Positions 1 to 6,147 of a DNA stretch of 10,287 nucleotides are shown one piece after another (positions within the stretch are counted from its first letter, which is position 1; each line of letters starts with the position of its first letter). The translations under genes were made by a program, and so were the position numbers. This stretch comes from DATJAJ01 sp035622335 (GTDB taxonomy: Archaea; Thermoproteota; Nitrososphaeria; Nitrososphaerales; Gagatemarchaeaceae): positions 1 to 10,287 of the forward strand of contig DASPVO010000052.1 of assembly GCA_035622335.1 (NCBI GenBank), in the 5' to 3' direction. The notes beneath the pieces were generated by a model, which saw nothing but the letters and a program-made list of their open reading frames with translations, made no database searches and was not told the DNA's origin.

Positions 1-572
1 CCCACGTCGGCCGCCTTGGTGTAGATGCCTCCCGAGACCCTCATGAACATCGCTATGAGGGAGGCACCGAACCCCAGGCCCGCGACCGTGGCCGGATTCG
101 TCGCGATCGCGTTCCCGAAGACCAGGTAGAAGACGGAGAGCCCGAGCAGGTCGAAACCCACGACTGTCATGCCCATTACCGCGCCTCCCCTGAAGGCGAC
201 CGTCAGGGCAGACCCGAGTCCCTTCTTCGCGGCCTGAGCCGTCCTGGAGCTCGTCCTCACGGTGACGGCCATCCCGATGTAGCCCGCGAGTGCGGAGAGG
301 AGGGCCCCTATCCCGAAGCCTGCCGCCGTCGTCCCCCCAGTCCCTGCGGGGTAGTCGATCAGCGCGTAAATCAGGAAGAGTATCACGATGGCTATGGGGG
401 CGATGATGCTGTACTCCCTTCTGAGAAAGGCCGACGCGCCCTGCCTGACCGCGTCGTTGATGTCGGTCATCTTGGCGTCGCCCCTGTTCTGCCGCTTGAC
501 GTAGAGGAACAGGACCAGGGCGTAAAGGAGAGCGGCGAATGAGGCCGCGAGCGCGATGAGAGAGAAGTCCAT
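1..572 (-). CDS. hppA: Membrane-bound H+-translocating pyrophosphatase, N-terminal part (runs off window)
   Basis: Reading the minus strand from an ATG at 572 gives 190 codons that remain open at the window edge. The product is strongly hydrophobic: an N-terminal membrane segment (about residues 4-24), a charged loop, a second segment (about 57-73), then Gly/Ala-rich membrane helices. It ends in GGIYTKAADVG, the signature just ahead of the pyrophosphate-binding acidic motif of the M-PPase family. Known family role: hydrolysis of cytosolic pyrophosphate coupled to ion pumping across the membrane. The residues that decide K+ dependence or H+ versus Na+ transport lie outside the window. An in-frame ATG at 593 would add seven residues (MEGRLVR). 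I prefer 572 because hydrophobic sequence begins directly after it, but the choice is open. A TATA-like box at 646-651 would give a short leader. Confidence 0.93.
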   Translation of the reverse strand, partial: MDFSLIALAASFAALLYALVLFLYVKRQNRGDAKMTDINDAVRQGASAFLRREYSIIAPIAIVILFLIYALIDYPAGTGGTTAAGFGIGALLSALAGYIGMAVTVRTSSRTAQAAKKGLGSALTVAFRGGAVMGMTVVGFDLLGLSVFYLVFGNAIATNPATVAGLGFGASLIAMFMRVSGGIYTKAADV

Positions 573-645
573 CCGGACTAACCGGCCCTCCATGAAAAGG
601 CGGACCGCGGATTCTCCAATTTCGATGCCTGCCTTTGAATTCGTG

Positions 646-651
646 TTATAA
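646..651 (-). promoter_or_regulatory. TATA box for the pyrophosphatase gene
   Basis: The minus strand reads GCTTATAACACG across this site. TTATAA lies in the 85-nt gap between the deoxyhypusine synthase stop and the pyrophosphatase start. Archaeal transcription usually begins about 25 nt downstream, near 624. That would leave a leader of roughly 30 nt to the ATG at 593 or 50 nt to the ATG at 572. So the gene probably has its own promoter even though it lies downstream of, and in the same direction as, the synthase gene. Confidence 0.55.
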
Positions 652-657
652 GCTATT

Positions 658-1608
658 CTAAGCCTGAGCCTTCGTCATGGCATACGAAACGATGAGGGGC
701 ATGACCGTCGTGGCCTCAGCATAGAGTGTCACCTGCCGCGCCCTCGCCTTGACCTTGCCCCAGGACACCGCCTCTCTGACTTGTGCCCCGCTCAGCGACC
801 CATCGTACTCGGAGGCCGTCGTGACATAGCAGGCGTAGTCCAGCCCTCCCCTGAACAGGTTCCACCAGATTACGTGGTGCTTAGAGATGCCTCCGCCGAT
901 CACGAAAGCTCCGGCCTTTCTCCTCTCGTGGACGATGTCTGATAGGCGCCTTTCGTCCCCGATGACGTCGACCTTGAAGTCCCTGTGGCTCTCCGCGAAG
1001 AGCCAGAGCTGACTCCCGACGGAACCGTCCATTATGCCCGGCACGAAGACGGGGACGCCCTTCTTCTCGGCCCAGAAGAGAAGGGAAGAGCTAGAGGCGA
1101 GTTCCCTCCCGATGGCTGCGCTCAGAGCCTCCGAGCTAAGCTCCCTCTGCCCAGACTCGTAAGTTTTGCTAAGGAGGGGCTGGACGGTTTTCTCTATGAG
1201 CGGTCCGTAGCTCTCCAAGGGCACGAGCACGTTCCCGAGCCTGTGGTAGCCGTCTTCTAGCAGGCGCGCGTCGTCCATCTCGAATGACCCGTGATAGTAG
1301 TTCGACTTCGTCCTGGCGATGTCATGGTCTAGAGTCCCGCTGGCAGTAACGATCACGTCGACCATACCCCCCTTCACCATGTCGATCAGTACGCCCCTTA
1401 GCCCCGTCGCCATCAGCGCGGCGGGAAAGGAGAGGAACTTGGTGCAGTCCTCGCGCGAGCACATCTCGGCCAGGATTCTCGCGGCCTCTGAGACCTTCGG
1501 TGCCATGAATCCCCCAGACCGCCCCATCTGTTCGACCAGAGAGACGACTTCCTTCGAAGGCTTGACGTGCACGTCCGCGACCCTCCGCAGCCCGGACACC
1601 CTTCTCAT
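658..1608 (-). CDS. dys: Deoxyhypusine synthase
   Basis: Known role: NAD-dependent transfer of the aminobutyl group of spermidine to one lysine of initiation factor aIF5A, the first step of hypusine formation, in the cytosol. From the ATG at 1608 the protein has 316 residues, the usual archaeal size. Visible family features are VTASGTLDHDIARTKSNYYH (about 88-106), VPVFVPGIMDGSVGSQ (about 185-200), GGGISKHH (238-245) and EAVSWGK ending in Lys285, which aligns with the lysine that forms the enzyme-substrate intermediate in the human enzyme. The frame stays open upstream to 1749, but those 47 residues are Arg/Pro-rich and unlike the family, and they would cover the promoter region. A TATA-like box at 1635-1640 supports the start at 1608 with a very short leader. 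The gene diverges from the TFB gene. The ligase or hydroxylase step is not encoded here. Confidence 0.93.
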   Translation of the reverse strand: MRRVSGLRRVADVHVKPSKEVVSLVEQMGRSGGFMAPKVSEAARILAEMCSREDCTKFLSFPAALMATGLRGVLIDMVKGGMVDVIVTASGTLDHDIARTKSNYYHGSFEMDDARLLEDGYHRLGNVLVPLESYGPLIEKTVQPLLSKTYESGQRELSSEALSAAIGRELASSSSLLFWAEKKGVPVFVPGIMDGSVGSQLWLFAESHRDFKVDVIGDERRLSDIVHERRKAGAFVIGGGISKHHVIWWNLFRGGLDYACYVTTASEYDGSLSGAQVREAVSWGKVKARARQVTLYAEATTVMPLIVSYAMTKAQA

Positions 1609-1634
1609 GTCTCGGCCGCCGAAGGGTCTTCGCC

Positions 1635-1640
1635 TTTTAA
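1635..1640 (-). promoter_or_regulatory. TATA box for deoxyhypusine synthase
   Basis: The minus strand reads GGTTAAAAGGCG. The TTAAAA centre is about 29-30 nt upstream of the ATG at 1608, so the transcript should be leaderless or have a leader of only a few nucleotides. An A-tract (AAAAAATT) lies just upstream on the same strand, within a small inverted repeat at 1646-1664. The position supports the shorter synthase start over the open-frame start at 1749. Confidence 0.5.
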
Positions 1641-1746
1641 CCGTTGGCGACGAATTTTTTCGCCATGCCTCTCTCCCTCCCAGAGGCTCGGGGTGGAGCG
1701 AGCGACCAAACAGTAGTGCGAGGGGACGTTCGTGGCCGTTTCTGGA

Positions 1747-1752
1747 CATATC
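1747..1752 (+). promoter_or_regulatory. Possible TATA box for the TFB gene
   Basis: The plus strand reads GGACATATCTCC. CATATC is centred about 24-25 nt upstream of the ATG at 1774, the spacing expected for a leaderless archaeal transcript. The match to a TATA box is weak, so the call rests mainly on position. The 165-nt gap 1609-1773 therefore carries two divergent promoters and no further gene that I can see. Confidence 0.35.
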
Positions 1753-1773
1753 TCCAAGCCGGATTGAGTACCC

Positions 1774-2736
1774 ATGTCAAGTTCGGCCCAGGTTGGGATG
1801 TGCGCTGAGTGCTCGGGCGTTGTCCTCGACGCGGGGGAGGAGCTGGTCTGCAGGTCCTGTGGTGTCGTCAAGGAAAAACAAGACACGGGATGGAAGAGAG
1901 AAGCCTCGCAGACCAGGGTCGACTACGTCGAGAGGGGCGTCGGCGGATTCATGGGTCCGCTCGAACCGAATCCCGGGGAGAAGAGGAGAGGGCTGCCGGG
2001 TAGCCCTTCGAGCTACGGCTACCTGAAGAAGGTGTCAGACTACTCCGGGAGAGAGGACAGCACCGTCTACGCTTGCGTGAAGATGATCGAGAGGGTCTGC
2101 GAAAAGCTGTCGCTGCCGAAGATTGTCACGGGTGAGGCCATTCTTGTCGCGAGGAAGCTCTTCATCGTGAAGAGGCAGAAGACGGACGTGACGTCTGCCG
2201 CCGTCTCGGCTTTCTCGGTGATAACGGCTTGCAAGATATGGGGGATCACGTCGATAGGAGTCAGAGAGATAGTTGAGGCGCACAGAGCCCTCGGCAGGAG
2301 GGTCAAGGTCTCTTCTCTCATCTCGCTTTCGCTCGACTCCCCTGTGAGGGTTGGGGCTAGGCGGGCGGAAGACTACGTGAGCAGGGTGGTCGCACGACTA
2401 CCGGAGAACGAGTCGCTATCGAAGGACCTCAGGGCCATCGGCTCCAGTGAAGCATCGTACTTCGCAAGGCTGAGGGATGCGGCGTTCGAGGCCCTCGAAG
2501 CGGCGGACTCTTGCAGCAGGGGAGGACACAGCCCGTGCGCACTCGCGGCCACGGCTGTCTATGCGGGGGAGACGCTGCTCGCCAAGAGGGAGTCTAGGAA
2601 GAGGATCCTGACGCAGAAGGACGTCGCAGACTGCGTCGGGGTAGCCGAGTACACCATCAGGGAACAGTTCGGAGAGATCTTCAGACAGGCACTGCCAGTG
2701 GTCGAACGGTCCCCGACTCCGAGACAGTCCAGCTGA
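1774..2736 (+). CDS. tfb: Transcription initiation factor TFB (TFIIB-like), divergent paralogue
   Basis: Known role: TFB binds TBP on the promoter through its C-terminal cyclin folds and recruits RNA polymerase through its N-terminal zinc ribbon. The 320-residue product has a zinc ribbon with Cys10, Cys13, Cys26 and Cys29 (MCAEC then LVCRSCG). A first cyclin repeat lies at about 95-190 (MIERVCEKLSLPK, ARKLFIVKRQ, SAFSVITACKIWGI). A second lies at about 197-308, ending in the HTH-like segment QKDVADCVGVAEYTIREQF, close to the TFB consensus for BRE recognition. The linker between ribbon and core (about 36-90) lacks the usual DKGLST-like B-reader motif and instead has GPLEPNPGEKRRG. It is therefore probably one of several TFBs, not the general factor. 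Its 3' end overlaps the converging pilus-accessory gene by 56 bp. Start: first ATG of the frame, with a TATA-like site 24-25 nt upstream. Confidence 0.88.
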   Translation: MSSSAQVGMCAECSGVVLDAGEELVCRSCGVVKEKQDTGWKREASQTRVDYVERGVGGFMGPLEPNPGEKRRGLPGSPSSYGYLKKVSDYSGREDSTVYACVKMIERVCEKLSLPKIVTGEAILVARKLFIVKRQKTDVTSAAVSAFSVITACKIWGITSIGVREIVEAHRALGRRVKVSSLISLSLDSPVRVGARRAEDYVSRVVARLPENESLSKDLRAIGSSEASYFARLRDAAFEALEAADSCSRGGHSPCALAATAVYAGETLLAKRESRKRILTQKDVADCVGVAEYTIREQFGEIFRQALPVVERSPTPRQSS

Positions 2737-3472
2737 AGCGACCTAGTGGACCCAGCACTCCATTCTGCGACACCGACAGAGAGATCGCGACCACACAGCC
2801 CGAAGTTAAGAAGGAAATGAACGCCGAGAGACCTTGGCGCGACGCCGCCGATTCGAACGCAGCGGCGATCCAAGAAATTTCTGAGCCCACCCCGGATGAG
2901 TTGCAGAGCTCGGGGCCGATGAAGCTCAGAAGGAGCACAGCCTCAGAGAAGTCACCGAGGCAGACCGCAGGAAGCTCTTCGAAGCCTATGGGCAGGTTTG
3001 CAAGGTGGGTCTCGTCCTTGGAGAAGGTGGAGACTCCCTGGGTCCCGCCCGTCGCGGAGGCCCTGACCACTAGGTCCAACCCGCCTTCGAGCCAGCCGTC
3101 GAAGGGAGAGATGGCCGTCAGATTGTCCCCTGCTCTCCCGCCTGTACCCAGCGCAGCAGATGCAGCTGCCCGGAACTCGCCGGACGACTCAACGCTAGTA
3201 GAAGCGGCTACGAGCTCGCTGGTCTCAGTGGCGACGTCAGGGCAGCGGTAGGTCGACGTCTCGAGTCCTTGCTGGACTCTGTCCAAGAGGTCGAGCGTCA
3301 CGATCCCGAGGAGCAGATACCCCCGAGCGTAAACAGACTGTTCCTCGTTGGAGAGCGAAGCGAACCTGTCGGTCTGCTGTGCTGCCGCTACAAGACCGAA
3401 GTTGGAGATTAGAAGCGACCCGAAGAGGATAGCTGACGCGAGGGTCGCGCCTACTGCGACGCGCCTTCCCAT
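2681..3472 (-). CDS. Exported, N-terminally anchored protein of the pilus locus; function unknown
   Basis: I do not recognise a named family. The 263-residue product starts MGRRVAVGATLASAILFG: a short basic head followed by a membrane segment to about residue 31 that ends in an Ala-rich stretch, so it could be a signal peptide or an anchor. The rest is Ser/Gly/Ala-rich, with Cys77, Cys171, Cys190 and Cys226 and N-glycosylation sequons at Asn117 (NLT) and Asn191 (NSS), consistent with a location outside the membrane. It is the last gene of a five-gene leftward operon, and its ATG at 3472 overlaps the end of the preceding gene by 22 bp. Its 3' end runs 56 bp into the converging TFB gene. By context it is a large minor pilin or a pilus-associated surface protein (inference). 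The frame is open throughout and there is no sign of damage. Confidence 0.72.
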   Translation of the reverse strand: MGRRVAVGATLASAILFGSLLISNFGLVAAAQQTDRFASLSNEEQSVYARGYLLLGIVTLDLLDRVQQGLETSTYRCPDVATETSELVAASTSVESSGEFRAAASAALGTGGRAGDNLTAISPFDGWLEGGLDLVVRASATGGTQGVSTFSKDETHLANLPIGFEELPAVCLGDFSEAVLLLSFIGPELCNSSGVGSEISWIAAAFESAASRQGLSAFISFLTSGCVVAISLSVSQNGVLGPLGRFSWTVSESGTVRPLAVPV

Positions 3473-3813
3473 GCCTCGAGGTCCACTTCGCCGTTTCGCA
3501 TGGGGAGGGTGACGTTGGCATACGCGTACCCGCCAGTGGGCGGGAGGTCACACTCGTTGCCCCCCGATTCAGCAGACAGGGTGACGGTTGAGTTTGAAGA
3601 TGAAGAAAGCGCAGCGCAGAGTGCCGAGAAGCTAGAGTCTTGCAGCCAGACGAGCCCCCTCTGAGAGACGAAGCTGACTAAGAGGCTGCGGAGGTCAGCG
3701 TCCTGTGCCGCGAGACGCGAGGATGCTTCGAAGGGCGTCGGGGACCAGGCCAATACGACCGAGGCCGAGAGCACGCCGATCGCCGCGGCGACCGCGATGT
3801 CCAGGTATCTCAA
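3451..3813 (-). CDS. Small anchored extracellular protein, putative minor pilin
   Basis: The 120-residue product begins (TTG start) MRYLDIAVAAAIGVLSASVV, one membrane helix at about 6-23 with an acidic residue at position 5, like the pilin helix Glu5 but as Asp. A Ser-rich, presumably external domain follows. Cys66 and Cys88 could form a disulfide, and sequons occur at Asn74 (NST) and Asn100 (NVT). The TTG start overlaps the stop of the 35-residue gene upstream in a TTGA arrangement, and the 3' end overlaps the next ATG by 22 bp, so translation of the three genes is probably coupled. No specific family is recognised. Minor pilin or TadE/TadF-like pseudopilin is inferred from architecture and neighbours. 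Confidence 0.7.
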   Translation of the reverse strand: MRYLDIAVAAAIGVLSASVVLAWSPTPFEASSRLAAQDADLRSLLVSFVSQRGLVWLQDSSFSALCAALSSSSNSTVTLSAESGGNECDLPPTGGYAYANVTLPMRNGEVDLEAWEGASQ

Positions 3814-3917
3814 GAGCCCAAGATCCTCGGCACGACTATGGCCATCACTAGGAGGCAGAGGACCACGAGGACGGCGTACATCATGCCGACGTCCAGATAG
3901 AGCTCCACTTCCGACAT
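3810..3917 (-). CDS. 35-residue single-pass membrane protein in the pilus accessory operon
   Basis: Between two clear accessory genes there is exactly room for one short frame: ATG at 3917 and TGA at 3812-3810. The product is MSEVELYLDVGMM followed by a hydrophobic helix (YAVLVVLCLLVMAIVV) and the tail PRILGS. The ATG comes one base after the stop of the upstream gene, and the TGA overlaps the TTG start of the downstream gene (TTGA). This gapless packing is the main evidence that it is real, together with the head/helix/basic-tail architecture. It carries Glu5 ahead of its helix. It could be a minimal pilin-like subunit or a small accessory that stabilises the platform. It resembles nothing that I can name. 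Confidence 0.62.
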   Translation of the reverse strand: MSEVELYLDVGMMYAVLVVLCLLVMAIVVPRILGS

Positions 3918-3918
3918 T

Positions 3919-4260
3919 TCAGGAGACCAGGACCCTTCCTTCACTGAGCCTGAGACTGTAGAGGACCCCCGGAAAGAGATTGACGATGGGGAGCGGCCAG
4001 AAGCATCTCGCCGTGAACGTCATCCCATAGACGTTAGTGCTGACAGTCTGGCCGCCGAGCGAGACTGATGAATTCTGGGCTGTCGGTTGAAACACGAGAA
4101 TAGTGGTCAAGCCTGGTCTCAGAGAGTCCAAGACCGAGGCTATCCCAGCGACCAAGGAACGCCCCGACGTCGCGGCCGTGCCTGAAGAGACAACCTGCAG
4201 CGTGGGCGAGATTGCCCCGACCAGAACGAGAGCGGCAGCTATGTAGACTCCCCAAGACAC
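3919..4260 (-). CDS. Small anchored extracellular protein, putative pilin-like subunit
   Basis: The product has 113 residues from a GTG at 4260, the only start codon available after the in-frame TAG at 4288-4290. It opens with a membrane helix (about 4-24, VYIAAALVLVGAISPTLQVV) with no basic head. The external part has the short motif SLRPG (47-51), a sequon at Asn63 (NSS), one cysteine (Cys86), and near the end WPLP...FPG.LYSL.LSEGRV. This looks like the compact beta-rich domain of archaeal pilus accessory proteins, a resemblance by eye and not a family assignment. It lies 27 bp after the first gene of the operon and 1 bp before the 35-residue gene. No clear ribosome binding site precedes the GTG, which suggests translation coupled to its neighbour. 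Confidence 0.7.
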   Translation of the reverse strand: MSWGVYIAAALVLVGAISPTLQVVSSGTAATSGRSLVAGIASVLDSLRPGLTTILVFQPTAQNSSVSLGGQTVSTNVYGMTFTARCFWPLPIVNLFPGVLYSLRLSEGRVLVS

Positions 4261-4287
4261 CGAGGAGGAGACAGAGGAAGAAGGCGA

Positions 4288-4647
4288 CTAGCTCACCTCT
4301 ATCTGCGTCCCGGGGCCCGATGACACGAAGGAGAGAGTGTAGACGCCGGTGAGCACTCCCGTCCTGAAGTCGCAGTCGGTGGGGAGGGAAGCGCTGCCGT
4401 TGTACCGGGGAGAAGTGAAGGTCAGCTCTCCCTCGACGCATGCGACGACGGCTCCCGACAGACCCAGGGTCACCGAGGAAGACCCGTGTTCGAGCGAGGT
4501 CATCGCGACGGTCGAGATGGACGCGAAGTCCGCTCTATCCTCAGAGTACGATATCTGGCTCGAGTAGGATCCGAAAAAGCCCAGACTGAAGACCACCATG
4601 ACCATCGAGAGGGCTACCACGAGCGAGTACTCGATGACTTCTGTCAT
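4288..4647 (-). CDS. Type IV pilin-like protein with E5-Y6 helix and no leader; first gene of the leftward operon
   Basis: The 119-residue product starts MTEVIEYSLVVALSMVMVV. A hydrophobic helix (about 8-26) is headed by Glu-Tyr at positions 5-6, the hallmark that archaeal and bacterial type IV pilins show after removal of their leader. Here there is no basic leader: the in-frame codons upstream contain no start before a TAA, and the promoter geometry puts transcription at the ATG. The external part has Cys70 and Cys92 (possible disulfide) and a sequon at Asn83 (NGS). It is the promoter-proximal gene of the leftward operon, read divergently from the pilus motor ATPase. Likely a minor pilin or pseudopilin (inference). 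Its missing leader raises the question whether prepilin peptidase ever acts on it. Confidence 0.75.
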   Translation of the reverse strand: MTEVIEYSLVVALSMVMVVFSLGFFGSYSSQISYSEDRADFASISTVAMTSLEHGSSSVTLGLSGAVVACVEGELTFTSPRYNGSASLPTDCDFRTGVLTGVYTLSFVSSGPGTQIEVS

Positions 4648-4669
4648 CGAACGGATAGTGGAAGAGCCG

Positions 4670-4675
4670 ATTTAA
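4670..4675 (-). promoter_or_regulatory. TATA box of the leftward pilus accessory operon
   Basis: The minus strand reads GCCGCTTAAATC. TTAAAT is centred 25-26 nt upstream of the ATG at 4647, which predicts a leaderless transcript. The preceding GCCGC is shared with the opposing promoter, so it may be an operator half-site; it does not resemble the usual purine-A/T-rich BRE. Confidence 0.65.
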
Positions 4676-4694
4676 GCGGCCACTAGAGCGCCGC

Positions 4695-4700
4695 TTTAAT
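4695..4700 (+). promoter_or_regulatory. TATA box of the rightward pilus motor operon
   Basis: The plus strand reads GCCGCTTTAATC. TTTAAT is centred 25-26 nt upstream of the TTG at 4723. Spacing and flanks mirror the opposing promoter. This fixes the TTG as the probable start and suggests a leaderless message that begins at or next to a TTG codon. Confidence 0.63.
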
Positions 4701-4722
4701 CCTCGGCGAGCGATGATAGTCG

Positions 4723-6147
4723 TTGAGCAGCCACATCTCGCAGGCCCTCCTGCGATACGCGAGGAGGAAAAGCAGGCGAAGAGAGCCGGACCCACTTCTT
4801 ATCGAACTCTTCGAGCGTAGGTTCGCGGAATTCGGCGTCGAGGCTGGCGACTTTCCGTTCGCGTTCTCTGTTTGCGACGTGGGGGGCGTCCCGACGTACT
4901 CCATCTCGGTTCTGCTCTCCCAGGACAGATTGTCTTCGATGAGGGAGGTAGTCGAAGAAATCTCTCTAGGTCTTGATCCGGCGAGGGTGAACCCGCTCGA
5001 TTTTTCCAAGCTCGTGCAGCTTCTCACGGAAGACGCTGCTCGTTGCCTTGCCCGTAGAGAGATGGGAGTCCGTGTAAAGGAGCTTTCCGAGCTCTGCGCG
5101 TACGAAGCCATCGGGCTGTCCAGGATACTCGCGCTAGCCAAGGACCAGAAGGTCACGGAGTTCTACGTCGACTCAGACACCTCGTGCGTGTACCTCGATC
5201 ACTCCGAGGAGGGGAGGTGCAACACCTCGATTGTGCTGACTGAACGGGAGAGGAAGGCCGTGGAGACGCACATGGATACGTTCCGAGGGTACACCCTCGA
5301 CTACGCCAACCCCTCGATGAAAAACGACCTCGAGGTCTCGGGGGCAAGGCTCAGAGTCTCGCTCGACCTCGCCCCAGCATCTGTGAACAGGTTCTCCCTC
5401 GACGTCCGGAGGTTGGAAATCAGTTCGCTGTCTCTCGAGGCTCTCGTTGAGTGGGACGTCCTGTCGGCCGAGGCGGCGGCATTCCTGGTCGCCTGGCTTG
5501 AGATCGGAGGGAACCTCACGGTGGTGGGAGAAACGGGGACGGGGAAGACAACACTGCTGAACGCGCTTGACGAGAAGCTCGACCCTATGCTCAGGCGAGT
5601 CTACGTAGAAGACGCGGTCGAGACGAAGGACCTCATCGACCGAGGATACCATCAGCTGAAGATAAAGGTCGACCCTTTCGAGAGAAGCGAAGGCGTCCTG
5701 AAGAGGAAGGAGACTGAAGTCGTGAAGGCACTGCACAGGTCTCCTGACCTGGTCATCCTCAGCGAGATCCAGTCGGAAGAACACAGCAGGGCGTTCTTCC
5801 ATGCTCTCTCAGCGGGAGTCAGGGGGATACAGACGTTTCACGCGTCTACCATAGAGCAGGCTCTGAGGAGATGGACGAGCATCCACGGGGTCGAGAAAGA
5901 TAACCTCCTTGACCTTGGCGTGCTGGTGCAGATGTATAGGCCCGAGAGGCTGCGCCCGCGAAGGCTCGTGGCGAGAGTCACGGAAGTCGTCGAGGAAGAA
6001 GGGGAACCGAGGGTGAGGGAGCTCTACACTAGGGACAGGGAGGGAAAGCTTCGAAGAGTGGCGAAGTGGGAGATGGTCAGGCCCCCCGAAGGACGTTCGA
6101 GCTCAGACCTCCAGGCCAGGGTGCTGGCGGCTGCGGAAGGAAGATGA
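4723..6147 (+). CDS. Type II/IV secretion-type pilus assembly ATPase (GspE/TadA/ArlI family)
   Basis: Cytoplasmic hexameric motor that powers pilin assembly in known relatives. The 474-residue protein has an N-terminal region (1 to about 240) and a C-terminal ATPase core. Core motifs are Walker A GETGTGKTT (269-277, Lys275), an Asp-box-like YVEDAVE (294-300), Walker B-like LVILSEIQ (343-350, Glu348) and the His box GIQTFHAS (368-375, His373). The Walker B region is divergent: the usual GEVRG reads SEIQS, so the conserved arginine is Gln350. The TTG at 4723 is the first start after an in-frame TAG (4717-4719) and sits 25-26 nt from a TATA box, the mirror image of the opposing ATG. Its stop overlaps the start of the next gene (ATGA). 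It is not specifically an archaellum motor, because no archaellin or arl accessory genes are nearby. Confidence 0.9.
   Translation: MSSHISQALLRYARRKSRRREPDPLLIELFERRFAEFGVEAGDFPFAFSVCDVGGVPTYSISVLLSQDRLSSMREVVEEISLGLDPARVNPLDFSKLVQLLTEDAARCLARREMGVRVKELSELCAYEAIGLSRILALAKDQKVTEFYVDSDTSCVYLDHSEEGRCNTSIVLTERERKAVETHMDTFRGYTLDYANPSMKNDLEVSGARLRVSLDLAPASVNRFSLDVRRLEISSLSLEALVEWDVLSAEAAAFLVAWLEIGGNLTVVGETGTGKTTLLNALDEKLDPMLRRVYVEDAVETKDLIDRGYHQLKIKVDPFERSEGVLKRKETEVVKALHRSPDLVILSEIQSEEHSRAFFHALSAGVRGIQTFHASTIEQALRRWTSIHGVEKDNLLDLGVLVQMYRPERLRPRRLVARVTEVVEEEGEPRVRELYTRDREGKLRRVAKWEMVRPPEGRSSSDLQARVLAAAEGR

Larger units (their letters stand above)
4669..4701. repeat. 12-bp inverted repeat forming a symmetric divergent promoter
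   Basis: Left arm GATTTAAGCGGC (4669-4680) and right arm GCCGCTTTAATC (4690-4701) are reverse complements at 11 of 12 positions, separated by the 9-nt spacer CACTAGAGC. Each arm contains the TATA-like box of one operon. The dyad centre (4685) is 38 nt from the first base of the ATG at 4647 and 38 nt from the first base of the TTG at 4723. The repeat is thus both a twin core promoter and a candidate operator for a dimeric regulator that would occlude or activate both TATA boxes at once. Confidence 0.75.

Noticed and set aside
1609..1749. 47-codon N-terminal extension of the deoxyhypusine synthase frame
   Set aside because: It is Arg/Pro-rich, unlike the family N terminus, covers the probable promoter, and would make the protein longer than archaeal homologues.
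1319..2026. 235-codon plus-strand frame across the synthase and the TFB start
   Set aside because: It overlaps two well-supported genes, runs through both promoters, and has low-complexity Arg/Ser composition.
2817..3251. 144-codon plus-strand frame opposite the 263-residue accessory gene
   Set aside because: Antisense shadow of a GC-rich coding region: no membrane segment or recognisable motif, and it breaks the operon logic of the opposite strand.
4713..4820. ATG at 4713 upstream of the motor ATPase TTG
   Set aside because: It is in another frame, gives about 35 codons without recognisable features, and lies upstream of the transcription start predicted by the symmetric promoter.
5173..5802. 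209-codon minus-strand frame inside the motor ATPase gene
   Set aside because: Shadow frame opposite conserved ATPase motifs, with no family features.
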